Below are positions 49,024 through 57,210 of a stretch of 64,000 nt of DNA, piece after piece (positions within the stretch are counted from its first letter, which is position 1; each line of letters opens with the position of its first letter). The stretch comes from Sphingomonas sp. IC081 (GTDB taxonomy: Bacteria > Pseudomonadota > Alphaproteobacteria > Sphingomonadales > Sphingomonadaceae). The notes beneath the pieces are model-generated. The model made no database searches and was not told where the DNA came from. It saw only the letters and a program-made list of their open reading frames with translations. Where the stretch lies: assembly GCF_006874585.1 (NCBI RefSeq), contig NZ_CP029761.1, forward strand, positions 3,808,001 through 3,872,000, given 5' to 3'. Position numbers and translations under genes: made by a program.

Positions 49024-49977
49024 TCAGCTATCGGCTCCCGCGCCGCTGAAATGCACGGCGATGGCAGGCACCGCTCGGGCCAGCAGCCGGGCCGCGAGCG
49101 CGGCGGGGCCGGTGCCGTCGGTGGCCGCGAAACGGGCTTCGCCCTCAACTTTTTCGGCCCCGTCGGGGCTGTAGAGGGCCGCGCGCATGATCAGGTCCTC
49201 ACCGTCATGGCGGGTCAGCACCGCGATCGGGCTGTGGCAATTGCCGCCGAGGCCGGCCAGCAGCGCGCGTTCCGCCGCGACGGCGGCGTGGCTGGAGGCG
49301 TCGTCGACGGCGGCGAGGAAGGCCCTGGTGCGAGCATCATCGGCGCGGCATTCGATCATGATCGCGGCCTGGGCGGGGGCGGGCAGCCAGTCGTTCTCGT
49401 CGAGCGCATGGCCGGTGCCGGTCTCGCCCAGGCGCCGGAGCCCGGCGGCGGCGAGGAACGTGGCGTCGGCCTCGCCCGCCGCCAGCTTGGCAAGGCGGGT
49501 GGCGACATTGCCGCGGAAGGTCACCACGGTGCAGTCCGGGCGGGCATGGAGCAACTGCGCGGCGCGGCGCGGGGCGCTGGTGCCGACGATGGCCCCTTGC
49601 GGCAGCGCGCGGATCGATTCGGCGCCGACCAGCACGTCGCGCACGTCCTCGCGCGGCAGGATCGCGCCGATGGTGAAGGCTTCGGGCCGGATCGTCTCGA
49701 CGTCCTTGGCCGAATGGACCGCAAAATCGATCTCGCCGCTGGCCAGCCAGGCGTCGAGTTCCTTGGTCCAGAGCGCCTTTCCACCGATTTCGGCAAGCGC
49801 CCGGTCCTGGATGCGATCGCCGCTGGCGGTCACCGCCACGATCTCTATATGCGCTGCATCGATTCCATGCGCGGCGGCAAGCCGGTCGCGTGCTTCCTCG
49901 GCCTGTGCGATCGCCAGCGGCGAACGGCGGGTGCCAAGGCGGAAATGGGTCTCATGTGTTTTGGTTGGCGTCGTCAT
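49024..49977 (-). CDS. hemC: Porphobilinogen deaminase (hydroxymethylbilane synthase) HemC
   Basis: The 317-aa enzyme joins four porphobilinogens. It shows RLGTRRSPLAIAQAEEARDRL, FAVHSAKDVET (usually VHSxKD), VGTSAPRRAAQLLHARPD, FRGNVATRLAKL and the dipyrromethane-cofactor Cys247 in GLGGNCHSPIAV. It begins at ATG 49977, divergent from tsaD with a 61-base gap, and leads the hemC-hemD-mitofilin operon. Confidence 0.97.
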   Translation of the reverse strand: MTTPTKTHETHFRLGTRRSPLAIAQAEEARDRLAAAHGIDAAHIEIVAVTASGDRIQDRALAEIGGKALWTKELDAWLASGEIDFAVHSAKDVETIRPEAFTIGAILPREDVRDVLVGAESIRALPQGAIVGTSAPRRAAQLLHARPDCTVVTFRGNVATRLAKLAAGEADATFLAAAGLRRLGETGTGHALDENDWLPAPAQAAIMIECRADDARTRAFLAAVDDASSHAAVAAERALLAGLGGNCHSPIAVLTRHDGEDLIMRAALYSPDGAEKVEGEARFAATDGTGPAALAARLLARAVPAIAVHFSGAGADS

Positions 49978-50038
49978 CGGCGGGTTGTGCTACCCGCCAA
50001 TGTCGTCCAGTGGAAGGGCCGTTCAGGGTAAACCGATA

Positions 50039-51073
50039 ATGACCACGATTTTGGGCATCGAAAGCTCGTGCGACGAGACGGCGGCCGCGCTGGTAACCGG
50101 CGACCGCACGATCCTTGCGCAGCGCATCGCCTCGCAGGACGAGGCGCACCGGCCCTATGGCGGTGTCGTGCCCGAGATCGCCGCGCGTGCCCATGCCGAA
50201 CGGCTGGCCCCGCTGATCGAGGCGACGCTGGCCGACGCCGGCATGACGCTGGACGATGTCGACGCGATTGCCGCCACCGCCGGGCCGGGGCTGATCGGCG
50301 GGGTGATGGTCGGCCTGGTCACCGCCAAGGCGCTGGCGATGGCGACCGGCAAGCCGCTGATCGCGATCAACCACCTTGAAGGCCACGCCCTCTCGCCGCG
50401 TCTGGCCGATGGCGATTTGCAATATCCCTACCTGCTGCTGCTGGTCTCGGGCGGACACTGCCAGATCCTGCTGGTCGAAGGCGTGGGCAAGTTCCGCCGC
50501 CTCGCCACCACCATCGACGATGCGCTGGGCGAGGCTTTCGACAAGTCCGCCAAGCTGCTCGGCCTCGGCTATCCCGGCGGCCCGGCGATGGAGCGGCTGG
50601 CGCTGGCGGGCGATGCGAAAAAAGTGCCGCTGCCGCGCCCGCTCAAGGGTTCGGACGAGCCGCACTTCTCGTTTGCCGGGCTCAAGAGCGCGGTGATGCG
50701 CGCCAAGCAGTCGGGCCAGTACAGCGATGCCGATATCGCCGCTTCCTTCCAGCAAGCCGCGATCGACTGCCTGATCGACCGTGCGCGCCGGGCACTGGCG
50801 GCGGCGGGGCCGGTGAATGCGCTGGTCGTGGCCGGCGGCGTTGCGGCCAACAAGGCGATCCGCGGCGCGCTGGAGGCGCTGGCGGCCGAACACGATCTCG
50901 ATTTCGTGGCGCCGCCGCTGGCGCTGTGCACCGACAATGCGGCAATGATAGCCTGGGCCGGGGCGGAGCGTTTTGCGCTCGGCCAGTCGGACCCGCTCGA
51001 CGTGGCCGCGCGGCCGCGCTGGCCGCTCGATCCCGAAGCCGATGCCGTGCGCGGCGCCGGGGTCAAGGCGTGA
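50039..51073 (+). CDS. tsaD: tRNA N6-threonylcarbamoyladenosine transferase subunit TsaD
   Basis: The 344-aa protein starts TILGIESSCDETAAALV, with AHRPYGGVVPEIAARAH, the metal-binding NHLEGH (His112, His116) and LVSGGHCQILLVEG. It completes the t6A37 modification of ANN-reading tRNAs with TsaB and TsaE. ATG 50039 is assigned by homology start; the ribosome site is weak and the frame runs upstream into hemC antisense. It overlaps gpsA by GTGA. Confidence 0.97.
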   Translation: MTTILGIESSCDETAAALVTGDRTILAQRIASQDEAHRPYGGVVPEIAARAHAERLAPLIEATLADAGMTLDDVDAIAATAGPGLIGGVMVGLVTAKALAMATGKPLIAINHLEGHALSPRLADGDLQYPYLLLLVSGGHCQILLVEGVGKFRRLATTIDDALGEAFDKSAKLLGLGYPGGPAMERLALAGDAKKVPLPRPLKGSDEPHFSFAGLKSAVMRAKQSGQYSDADIAASFQQAAIDCLIDRARRALAAAGPVNALVVAGGVAANKAIRGALEALAAEHDLDFVAPPLALCTDNAAMIAWAGAERFALGQSDPLDVAARPRWPLDPEADAVRGAGVKA

Positions 51074-52083
51074 GCGCGGCGCTGGGCGTCATCGGCGCCG
51101 GGGCCTGGGGCACCGCGCTGGCGCAGGCGGCTGCCGGTGACGGCAGCGAAGTGCTGCTCTGGGCGCGCGAGCCGGAGCTTGCCGCGCGCATCAACGCGGA
51201 GCGCTGCAACGCGGTCTATCTGCCCGGCGCTGCCTTGGCGCAAGGTGTTCGCGCCACTTCGGATCTCGCCGAACTGGCCAGCTTGCCGGCGCTGCTGGCG
51301 GTTGTTCCCGCCCAGTTCCTCGGCGGCGTGCTGGCGCGGCTTCCCGCGCTGGGGTTCGCCGGGACGCCGCGCGACCTGGTGCTCTGCGCCAAGGGCATCG
51401 AGGCCGGATCGGGACGCCTGATGGCGCAAGTGGCGGCCGAGGCCGTGCCGGGCGCCGAGATCGCGGTGCTCTCCGGCCCGACGTTCGCGCATGAAGTCGC
51501 GGCGGGGCTCCCCACCGCGGTCACGCTCGCCTGTTCGGGCGGGCGGGCGCAGTGGGCGCGGCTATCGCCCTTGATCGCAAGGCCCGCCCTGCGACCCTAC
51601 TACTCCGACGACGTCACCGGCGCGGAAGTCGGCGGGGCGATCAAGAACGTGCTGGCGATTGCCTGCGGCGTGGCGGAAGGGCTGCGGCTCGGCCAGAACG
51701 CGCGCGCCGCGCTCATCGCGCGCGGTTATGCGGAAATGCTGCGGTTCGGCCTGGCGCGCGGCGCGCGGGCGGAAACGCTGTCGGGCCTGTGCGGCCTTGG
51801 AGATCTTGTGCTGACCTGTTCGTCCACTTCCAGCCGCAATTTCTCGCTCGGCCTCGCGCTGGGCGAGGGGCAGACCGCCGGGCAGGCGCTGGCGGGCAAG
51901 GCCACGGTGGCTGAAGGCGCGGCTACCGCGCCGGTGCTGCGCGATCTGGCACGGCGCGATGGCATCGAGATGCCGATCGTCGAGGCGGTGTGCCGCCTGC
52001 TGGAAGGCAAGGCGCCTGCCGCCGAAGTGGTCAGCGGCATTCTGGCCCGTCCCCTGCGCGCCGAGCAGGAGCCCAGTCTTTGA
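51070..52083 (+). CDS. gpsA: Glycerol-3-phosphate dehydrogenase (NAD(P)+) GpsA
   Basis: The 337-aa enzyme supplies sn-glycerol 3-phosphate for phospholipids. The N-terminal fold GVIGAGAWGTALAQAAAGDG binds NAD(P); LSGPTFAHEVAAGLPTAVTLA and GGAIKNVLAIACGVAEGLRLGQNARAALIARGYAEM carry the catalytic Lys and family signature. GTG 51070 overlaps the tsaD stop; its own stop overlaps the flippase start (TTGA). Confidence 0.95.
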   Translation: MSAALGVIGAGAWGTALAQAAAGDGSEVLLWAREPELAARINAERCNAVYLPGAALAQGVRATSDLAELASLPALLAVVPAQFLGGVLARLPALGFAGTPRDLVLCAKGIEAGSGRLMAQVAAEAVPGAEIAVLSGPTFAHEVAAGLPTAVTLACSGGRAQWARLSPLIARPALRPYYSDDVTGAEVGGAIKNVLAIACGVAEGLRLGQNARAALIARGYAEMLRFGLARGARAETLSGLCGLGDLVLTCSSTSSRNFSLGLALGEGQTAGQALAGKATVAEGAATAPVLRDLARRDGIEMPIVEAVCRLLEGKAPAAEVVSGILARPLRAEQEPSL

Positions 52084-53603
52084 CCGACGGCATTATCGCC
52101 CGCGAGGAAGGCGTGCGGCAGGAAAAGGAACGCGACGATATCGCGGCGCTCGCCAAGGGTGGGCGGACCAATCTGTTCGGCTTTTTCCTGCGCCTTGCCG
52201 CGCGCATCCCGTTCCTGTTCATCGCCGGCCGCGCCTCGGTCTATGGCCCCGCCGCGCTGGGCCGCTTCGCCTCGGCGCTGGTGGTGATCGAACTGACCTC
52301 GATGATCTGCACGATGGGCGAAAAGCGCGGCCTCGCGCTGCGCCTGTCGAACAGCGAGGGCAAGGTGCACCCCGCCAATGTGGTGGCGGACGGCTCGATC
52401 CTGGCGCTGCTGGCAAGCTGCGCGGCGGCATTGTTCTTCTACCTCGTGCCGGCGCCGATGTTCCCGGGCGGCCATTATACCGAGATGGACCGGCTGATGG
52501 TGATCGCCATCCCGCCGCTGACGATGACCGAGATCTGGCTGGCGGCGCTTGCCTATCGGCTGCGGGTCAGCCCGACGGTGTGGTCGCGCGCCATCGTCGA
52601 GCCCTGGACGATCTCGATCCTGGCCGGGGCGATGATCTGGCTGGCGCCGCACAGCGGCCTGTCGATCGCCTATATCGGCTCGATCTGCGCGGCGGCGCTG
52701 ACGGCCTTCATTCCCTTCGTGCGCGCATACGGCATGCCGCAAGGCTGGCGTCCCCGCCCGCGCGAGATGCGCAAGCTGGCACTGCGCTCGGCGCCGATTG
52801 CGCTCGCCGACACGATCGAGTGGGGTACCCGCCGCGTCGACATCTTCCTGCTGGGCTTCCTGGCGCCGGCCTCGGCGGTCGGCGTCTATTACGCGGCGCA
52901 GCAGGTGGCGAGCCTGCCGCAGAAGCTCAAGACCAGCTTCGAGCCGGTGCTGGGCCCGGTGATCACCCGCAACCTGAAGGAAAAGGACTATGCCGCGATT
53001 GCCCGGCAGGTCTGCCAGGTGGGGTTCTGGATCACCGCGGCACAGGCGGGCATCGCGCTGGCTTTGGGGATTCCGGGCGAGGGTGTCATGGGCCTTGTCG
53101 GCCGCGAGTTCGTGGGCGGCACCGGGGCGCTGGCGTTCCTGCTGGCGGCCGAAGTGGTGGCGGCCACCGCCGTCGTCAGCGAGGCGGCGCTGATCTACGT
53201 CGCCAAGATGCGCAACCTCGTGGTGTCGCTGGTGACCATCGGCGTGCAGGCGGCACTGACTTTCGGCGGTATCCTGCTGATGCAGCACTGGGGCTACAAT
53301 TCGCTCTACCAGGCGGCGACGGCAGCGGCGGCGCTGATGGTCTCGCTGGGCTTCGCCTCGCTGGTGAAGTCGCACATGCTGGCCAGGTTCCTCGGGCAAT
53401 CGATCAACAACTGGCGCTGGGCGCTGGTCTGGGCAGCGGTTCCCGCCGTGGTCATCGGCTACCTCGCGACCCGCTTCCTGCCGGAGTGGGCGGAACTGGC
53501 CTTCGGCATTCCCGCGATCCTGGGGGCCTATCTGCTGGTGATCTGGAAAAAGGCGTTTGGCCCGGAAGACCGCAAGCTGTTCCAGAAAACCAAGTCGGCC
53601 TGA
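52080..53603 (+). CDS. Polysaccharide/oligosaccharide flippase family membrane protein
   Basis: The 507-aa product has about 12-14 hydrophobic segments with the MATE/Wzx-like repeat layout: NLFGFFLRLAARIPFLFIAGRASVYGPAALGRFASALVVIEL near the N-terminus and GTRRVDIFLLGFLAPASAVGVYYAAQQVASLPQKLKTSFEPVLGP in the middle. This resembles lipopolysaccharide or exopolysaccharide exporters. The start is TTG 52080 overlapping the gpsA TGA, with AGGAG 8 bases before. No glycosyltransferase genes are nearby, so substrate is unknown. Confidence 0.78.
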   Translation: MTDGIIAREEGVRQEKERDDIAALAKGGRTNLFGFFLRLAARIPFLFIAGRASVYGPAALGRFASALVVIELTSMICTMGEKRGLALRLSNSEGKVHPANVVADGSILALLASCAAALFFYLVPAPMFPGGHYTEMDRLMVIAIPPLTMTEIWLAALAYRLRVSPTVWSRAIVEPWTISILAGAMIWLAPHSGLSIAYIGSICAAALTAFIPFVRAYGMPQGWRPRPREMRKLALRSAPIALADTIEWGTRRVDIFLLGFLAPASAVGVYYAAQQVASLPQKLKTSFEPVLGPVITRNLKEKDYAAIARQVCQVGFWITAAQAGIALALGIPGEGVMGLVGREFVGGTGALAFLLAAEVVAATAVVSEAALIYVAKMRNLVVSLVTIGVQAALTFGGILLMQHWGYNSLYQAATAAAALMVSLGFASLVKSHMLARFLGQSINNWRWALVWAAVPAVVIGYLATRFLPEWAELAFGIPAILGAYLLVIWKKAFGPEDRKLFQKTKSA

Positions 53604-53677
53604 GTATTTCCGCGCAGGTTCGGCAATTTTCCGGGCGGCTGTTTCCAGAGGCCCGAAAATTCGTCTAGGCTGAAGGC

Positions 53678-54397
53678 ATGAATCCTCGCCGTGCTTCCAT
53701 CGTCGCCGCCGGCGCCGCGCTCTGCCTTGCCCTCTCGTTCGTTTCCACCCGGTTCGAGGGCCCCGCATTCATCGACGGTCTTGCCGGACAGGCGCTGGCG
53801 GTGCGCGATGCGGCGGGCGGGCAGGCGGTCAGTGTCGATTTCCGGGACCGCTACGGCTGGCTGACCCGCCACCCGGTCCTGCGCGGCGGCCAGAAATTGA
53901 ACGATGCAACGCGCAGCAGGGTGGCCGCCGCGGTGGCCGAAGTGCCGGGCATCGGCGGGGTGAGCTGGGGCGGGCAGGAGAGCCCCTCCGCCAAGCTGCG
54001 CTGCCAGGACGACGTCGAGGCGATCCTCGCCACCCGCTCGATCCGCTTCACCGAGGCCAGCGCGCAGATCGATCCGCAGAGCGCGCGGCTGCTCAACGAA
54101 GTGGCGCAGGCGCTGCGGCCGTGTGTGGGCAGCATCATCGCGGTGACCGGCCATACCGATGCCGGCGGCATCACCGAGGCCAATGTCGCGCTGTCGCGCG
54201 CGCGCGCCGAGGCGGTGCGCTGGGCGCTGATCGGGCGCGGCATCCCGGCCGACGGGCTGCGGGCGACCGGCGTCGGCCCCAGGTCGCCGATCCCGGGGCT
54301 CGATCCCTACGACCCCGCCAATCGCCGCATCGAATTCTCGGTGATCGCCTCGGCCCCGGTCAAGCCCACGCCGATCGACACGCCGGGGCCGAGCTGA
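53678..54397 (+). CDS. OmpA-family membrane-anchored protein
   Basis: The 239-aa protein has an N-terminal hydrophobic segment (ASIVAAGAALCLALSFVSTRF), a middle region resembling a BON-like unit (VSVDFRDRYGWLTRHPVL ... VAEVPGIGGVSWGGQ) and a C-terminal OmpA domain: IIAVTGHTDAGGITEANVALSRARAEAVRWALIGRGI and GVGPRSPIPG, ending PANRRIEF. The peptidoglycan-contacting Asp and Arg residues are present, so cell-wall binding is expected. AAGG lies before ATG 53678. It is not paired with a MotA homologue. Confidence 0.85.
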   Translation: MNPRRASIVAAGAALCLALSFVSTRFEGPAFIDGLAGQALAVRDAAGGQAVSVDFRDRYGWLTRHPVLRGGQKLNDATRSRVAAAVAEVPGIGGVSWGGQESPSAKLRCQDDVEAILATRSIRFTEASAQIDPQSARLLNEVAQALRPCVGSIIAVTGHTDAGGITEANVALSRARAEAVRWALIGRGIPADGLRATGVGPRSPIPGLDPYDPANRRIEFSVIASAPVKPTPIDTPGPS

Positions 54398-54455
54398 ATG
54401 CGTAATTCACAGCAGTGCGCGGGCCTGCTCGGAAATGCTATGAAAGGAGCCGCCC

Positions 54456-54548
54456 ATGCCGCTATGGCTTGAAATGGCCGTCTCGGTGCTGCTGACCTAC
54501 CTAGCGGGGTTCGGCATCGGCTGGCTTGTATGGAACCGGAAGGGATAG
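54456..54548 (+). CDS. Single-helix membrane microprotein, 30 aa
   Basis: ATG 54456 has a strong AAGGAG 6 bases before it. The product is MPLWLEMAVSVLLTYLAGFG followed by IGWLVWNRKG: one membrane helix capped by a basic tail. The stop (54546-54548) lies 4 bases before the next gene's GTG, so co-translation is likely. No family recognised. The ribosome site and exact fit into the gap argue that it is real. Confidence 0.6.
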   Translation: MPLWLEMAVSVLLTYLAGFGIGWLVWNRKG

Positions 54549-54552
54549 TTTC

Positions 54553-55287
54553 GTGCTGCAAATGATCCAGGCCAACTGGCTGGTCTTCATCGCCGCGCTG
54601 TTGATCGGCATTGTCGTCGCCTACTGGCTGTTTGCCCGGGCGTCGAAACCGGCGCCGCGCGTCCATCGTCCCGACGTGCTGGACGAAGGGGCCGCCCCCG
54701 CGCAGCGCAACCAGGCCCTGATCGACGAGGCGCCGCCCGCCGCGCAGTTCGCCGCGCCCGCCCCGGCGGTACCGGCCGCCGCGCCCGCGCATGTGCACAT
54801 CGATCCGCCGGCCATGGCCGGAACGATGGCGGGGATCGGCGAGGTGATCGCCGTCGCCGCGCAGGAGGAAGTCGACAACGCGGTGCCGCCGCAGACCATC
54901 GCGGCAGAGACCGAGGCCGAACGGGCCGCCGATGTCGCTGCGCAAACGGCTGCAGAGGCGGCTGCACAGACGGCTGGCGAGCCGCTGTCGGCGCCTGAAC
55001 CGGCGGTCGCTCCTGCTCCGGCCCCCGCTGCTCCGGCGGCAAGCGAGGCGGGCGACGACTTGCGCAAGATCAAGGGCCTCGGCCCCAAGATGCTGACGCT
55101 GCTCAATTCGCTGGGCGTTACCCGCTTTGCCCAGATCGCGGCCTGGAGCGATGCCGACCTCGACGATCTCGACGGCAAGCTGGGCGCCTTCGCGGGCCGC
55201 CCGCGCCGCGACAACTGGGTGGAGCAGGCCAGACTGCTCGCCAGCGGCGACACCGGCGATTACGAGGCGAAGTTCGGCAAGCTCTGA
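54553..55287 (+). CDS. Membrane-anchored protein with C-terminal helix-hairpin-helix domain
   Basis: The 244-aa product (GTG 54553, with GGAAGGG 6-8 bases before) has one N-terminal membrane helix (NWLVFIAALLIGIVVAYWLFA), a long Ala/Pro/Glu-rich linker (~35-170) and a C-terminal helix-hairpin-helix segment, DDLRKIKGLGPKMLTLLNSLGVTRFAQIAAWSDADLDDLDGKLGAF in outline. Such domains resemble the DUF4332/NADH dehydrogenase-E-like HhH found in Alphaproteobacteria; binding to DNA is possible but unproven. ATG 54562 is an alternative start with poor spacing. Confidence 0.8.
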   Translation: MLQMIQANWLVFIAALLIGIVVAYWLFARASKPAPRVHRPDVLDEGAAPAQRNQALIDEAPPAAQFAAPAPAVPAAAPAHVHIDPPAMAGTMAGIGEVIAVAAQEEVDNAVPPQTIAAETEAERAADVAAQTAAEAAAQTAGEPLSAPEPAVAPAPAPAAPAASEAGDDLRKIKGLGPKMLTLLNSLGVTRFAQIAAWSDADLDDLDGKLGAFAGRPRRDNWVEQARLLASGDTGDYEAKFGKL

Positions 55288-55306
55288 GCGGTAGGCGCGA
55301 ACACGA

Positions 55307-55344
55307 AAAAAGGGGCCGTGCCTTGGCTGGCACGGCCCCTTTTT
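55307..55344. terminator. Bidirectional rho-independent terminator
   Basis: AAAAAGGGGCCGTGCC (55307-55322) pairs with GGCACGGCCCCTTTTT (55329-55344) around a 6-base loop, between convergent genes. Confidence 0.95.
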
Positions 55345-55393
55345 GGTGTCTGGGAGGAGCGGTCCGAAGACCGCCCCCGATACTTGGGTTGGA

Positions 55394-55439
55394 CGCGTTT
55401 TCCGAGTCATCAGGTGATTCCACCTGATTGGAAAACGCT
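55394..55439. repeat. Dispersed hairpin repeat, family A, copy 2
   Basis: GCGTTTTCCGAGTCATCAGGTG pairs, with a few unpaired bases, with CACCTGATTGGAAAACGC, 4 bases beyond the S10 peptidase stop on the minus strand. The core TCAGGTG-N4-CACCTG is shared with 2838-2876, which also sits immediately after a stop codon. Confidence 0.7.
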
Positions 55440-55442
55440 TTA

Positions 55443-56948
55443 TCACGCCCCGGCGCGATAGCTTGCCATGATGTCGCGGCGCAGCGCCGCGCCGCTGTCG
55501 GTGCGCGAGTAGAACATGTGACCGCCCGGGTACATGTGCAGGTTCACGCGGTCCGCGCGGCCGAACTCGGGCATCTGCGAGATGATCAGGCGCGAGCCGA
55601 AATAGGGGCACGAGAGGTCGTCCCAGCCGTGGACGATGTCGACGGTCATCTTCGGATCGATCGAGATCGCCTGGCGCAGGTCCTTCACCGGGTTGTCGGT
55701 GTTGTCGCGGTCCCAGGCCTCGTTCACCTCGAACGACAGCGCGTTGTAGCGCGCATCGACCTTCCAGCCGACCTGACGGGTCACGAAATCGACCATCGCC
55801 GAGGTGGTGGGCGCGATCAGCGTGGTCAGCAGCGGGTCGCCGTATTGCGGGCGGGCGCTGGCCGGGAACGGGTCGAACGCGGTGAAGTTCGAATCGTAGA
55901 CCGAGCCGACCAGGCCCTGGTCGCGGCGGATTTCGCGCAAGTACGTGCCGATGTCGACACGCCCGTTCATGCGGCGCACCAGCGCCGGATCGAGCCCGGT
56001 GATCTCGGCAACCCTGGCCGAAAGGCGGTCTGTCGCGGCCTTGTCCTTGGGACCGGCGAGGAAGTCGGCGACGTATTCGGTCTTCAGGTACTGCTCGATC
56101 GGCGCCATGGCCTCGGCGCTGAGCTTGCCCTCGCGCTCGAGATGACCGGCGGCCATCGCGGGCAGGTTGAGCATCCAGGGCAGCGGCGAGAGGCCGTCGT
56201 CGTCGCCGATCGCCGGCGGGTCGAGATAGGGCGAGACCAGCGTCATGCCGTTGATGCCCACGCCCATCTGGGTCTGGAGATAGTAGGCGAGGCGCGGCAC
56301 GCGGTAGCCGCCGTAGCTTTCGCCGGCGAGGTACTTGCGGCTGGTCAGGCGGCCGTTCGTGTTCAGCCAGTCATAGACGATGCGGCTGAGGTACTTGATG
56401 TCGTTCTCGGAGGTGAAGAACGCCTTCTTGGTCGCCTCGGCATCGACGCGGCTGCGCGAGAAGCCGGTGCCGATCGGGTCGATGAAGACGAGGTCGGTGA
56501 AGTCCAGCCACGAGTTGGCATTGTCGTGCAGCACCGCCGGGTCGGAAGGGGCGTCGCCCTGCGCGCCGAACTGCACGCGCTTGGGGCCGATGGCGCCGAG
56601 GTTCAGGTAGACCGAGGCCGCGCCGGGGCCGCCGTTGAAGGCGAACGTGACGGGGCGGTTGGCGGGGGCGCCGGGCACCGTGTAGGCGGTATAGACCACC
56701 TCGCCGATGGTCTTGCCCTTCTCGTCCTTCACCGGCAGCGAACCGACCGTGGCGACGTAGCTCACGGTCTTGCCGCCGATCACCGCCGACTGCTTGATCG
56801 ACTTCGCCGCGGGGAAGGGCGCGAGCTGGCTGTCGTCCTTCTTCTCGTCCTTGGTTTCGGGAGCAGGCTTGTCGGCCGCGTAAGTGGCGGCCGGGCCTGC
56901 GGCGAGGGCGAGCGAAAGCGCCAGGCAGGCGAGGGAAACGGTGCGCAT
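55443..56948 (-). CDS. S10-family serine carboxypeptidase-like protein
   Basis: The 501-aa protein has a signal peptide (LACLALSLALAAGPAATYAAD) and an alpha/beta-hydrolase fold. NGGPGAASVYLNLGAIGPKR forms the oxyanion region, LAGESYGGYRVPRLAYYLQ carries the nucleophile Ser, VHGWDDLSCPY the Asp and MYPGGHMFYSR the His. This fits bacterial S10 peptidases. It acts in the periplasm or outside. ATG 56948 is chosen because the signal peptide starts there; the open frame continues to 57206 without one. Substrate unknown. Confidence 0.9.
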   Translation of the reverse strand: MRTVSLACLALSLALAAGPAATYAADKPAPETKDEKKDDSQLAPFPAAKSIKQSAVIGGKTVSYVATVGSLPVKDEKGKTIGEVVYTAYTVPGAPANRPVTFAFNGGPGAASVYLNLGAIGPKRVQFGAQGDAPSDPAVLHDNANSWLDFTDLVFIDPIGTGFSRSRVDAEATKKAFFTSENDIKYLSRIVYDWLNTNGRLTSRKYLAGESYGGYRVPRLAYYLQTQMGVGINGMTLVSPYLDPPAIGDDDGLSPLPWMLNLPAMAAGHLEREGKLSAEAMAPIEQYLKTEYVADFLAGPKDKAATDRLSARVAEITGLDPALVRRMNGRVDIGTYLREIRRDQGLVGSVYDSNFTAFDPFPASARPQYGDPLLTTLIAPTTSAMVDFVTRQVGWKVDARYNALSFEVNEAWDRDNTDNPVKDLRQAISIDPKMTVDIVHGWDDLSCPYFGSRLIISQMPEFGRADRVNLHMYPGGHMFYSRTDSGAALRRDIMASYRAGA

Positions 56949-57081
56949 CGGGAAGGTCGACCCCTTGTTGAGTGCGCCCGCGACGGGGGCGCCTATGGGG
57001 GCGATACCTAGAACGGGTAAATAGTATACGGCAAGGGGCTCCGAGCCTAAAATGCGACATGGGCGCCGCACTTTTTCTTGA

Positions 57082-57105
57082 AGCTCGTCACATCCGTGAC
57101 GAGCT
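57082..57105. other. Perfect hairpin upstream of the S10 peptidase
   Basis: AGCTCGTCAC (57082-57091) pairs with GTGACGAGCT (57096-57105) across ATCC. It is one of three hairpins in line in this gap and may belong to the terminator or to a regulatory leader. Confidence 0.6.
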
Positions 57106-57106
57106 T

Positions 57107-57180
57107 GCGGCACCGGCTCACTCCCCCACCCATCAGGATACACTCGTGGGTGGCAGGGTGGGGGAGTGGGCCGGTGCCGC
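57107..57180. repeat. Dispersed hairpin repeat, family B, copy 2
   Basis: A 25-base arm (57107-57131, core CACCGGCTCACTCCCCCACC) is inverted at 57156-57180 with a single mismatch. The loop is 24 bases. The arm core resembles the element at 21887-21965. Confidence 0.75.
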
Positions 57181-57203
57181 AAAATTCGCCTGTGGCGAAT
57201 TTT
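57181..57203 (-). terminator. Hairpin terminator after the CoA-transferase
   Basis: AAAATTCGCC (57181-57190) pairs with GGCGAATTTT (57194-57203) around TGT, 7 bases past the CoA-transferase stop. On the minus strand the stem ends in AATTTT, so it can serve as a terminator. Confidence 0.7.
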
Positions 57204-57210
57204 CAAGCAG

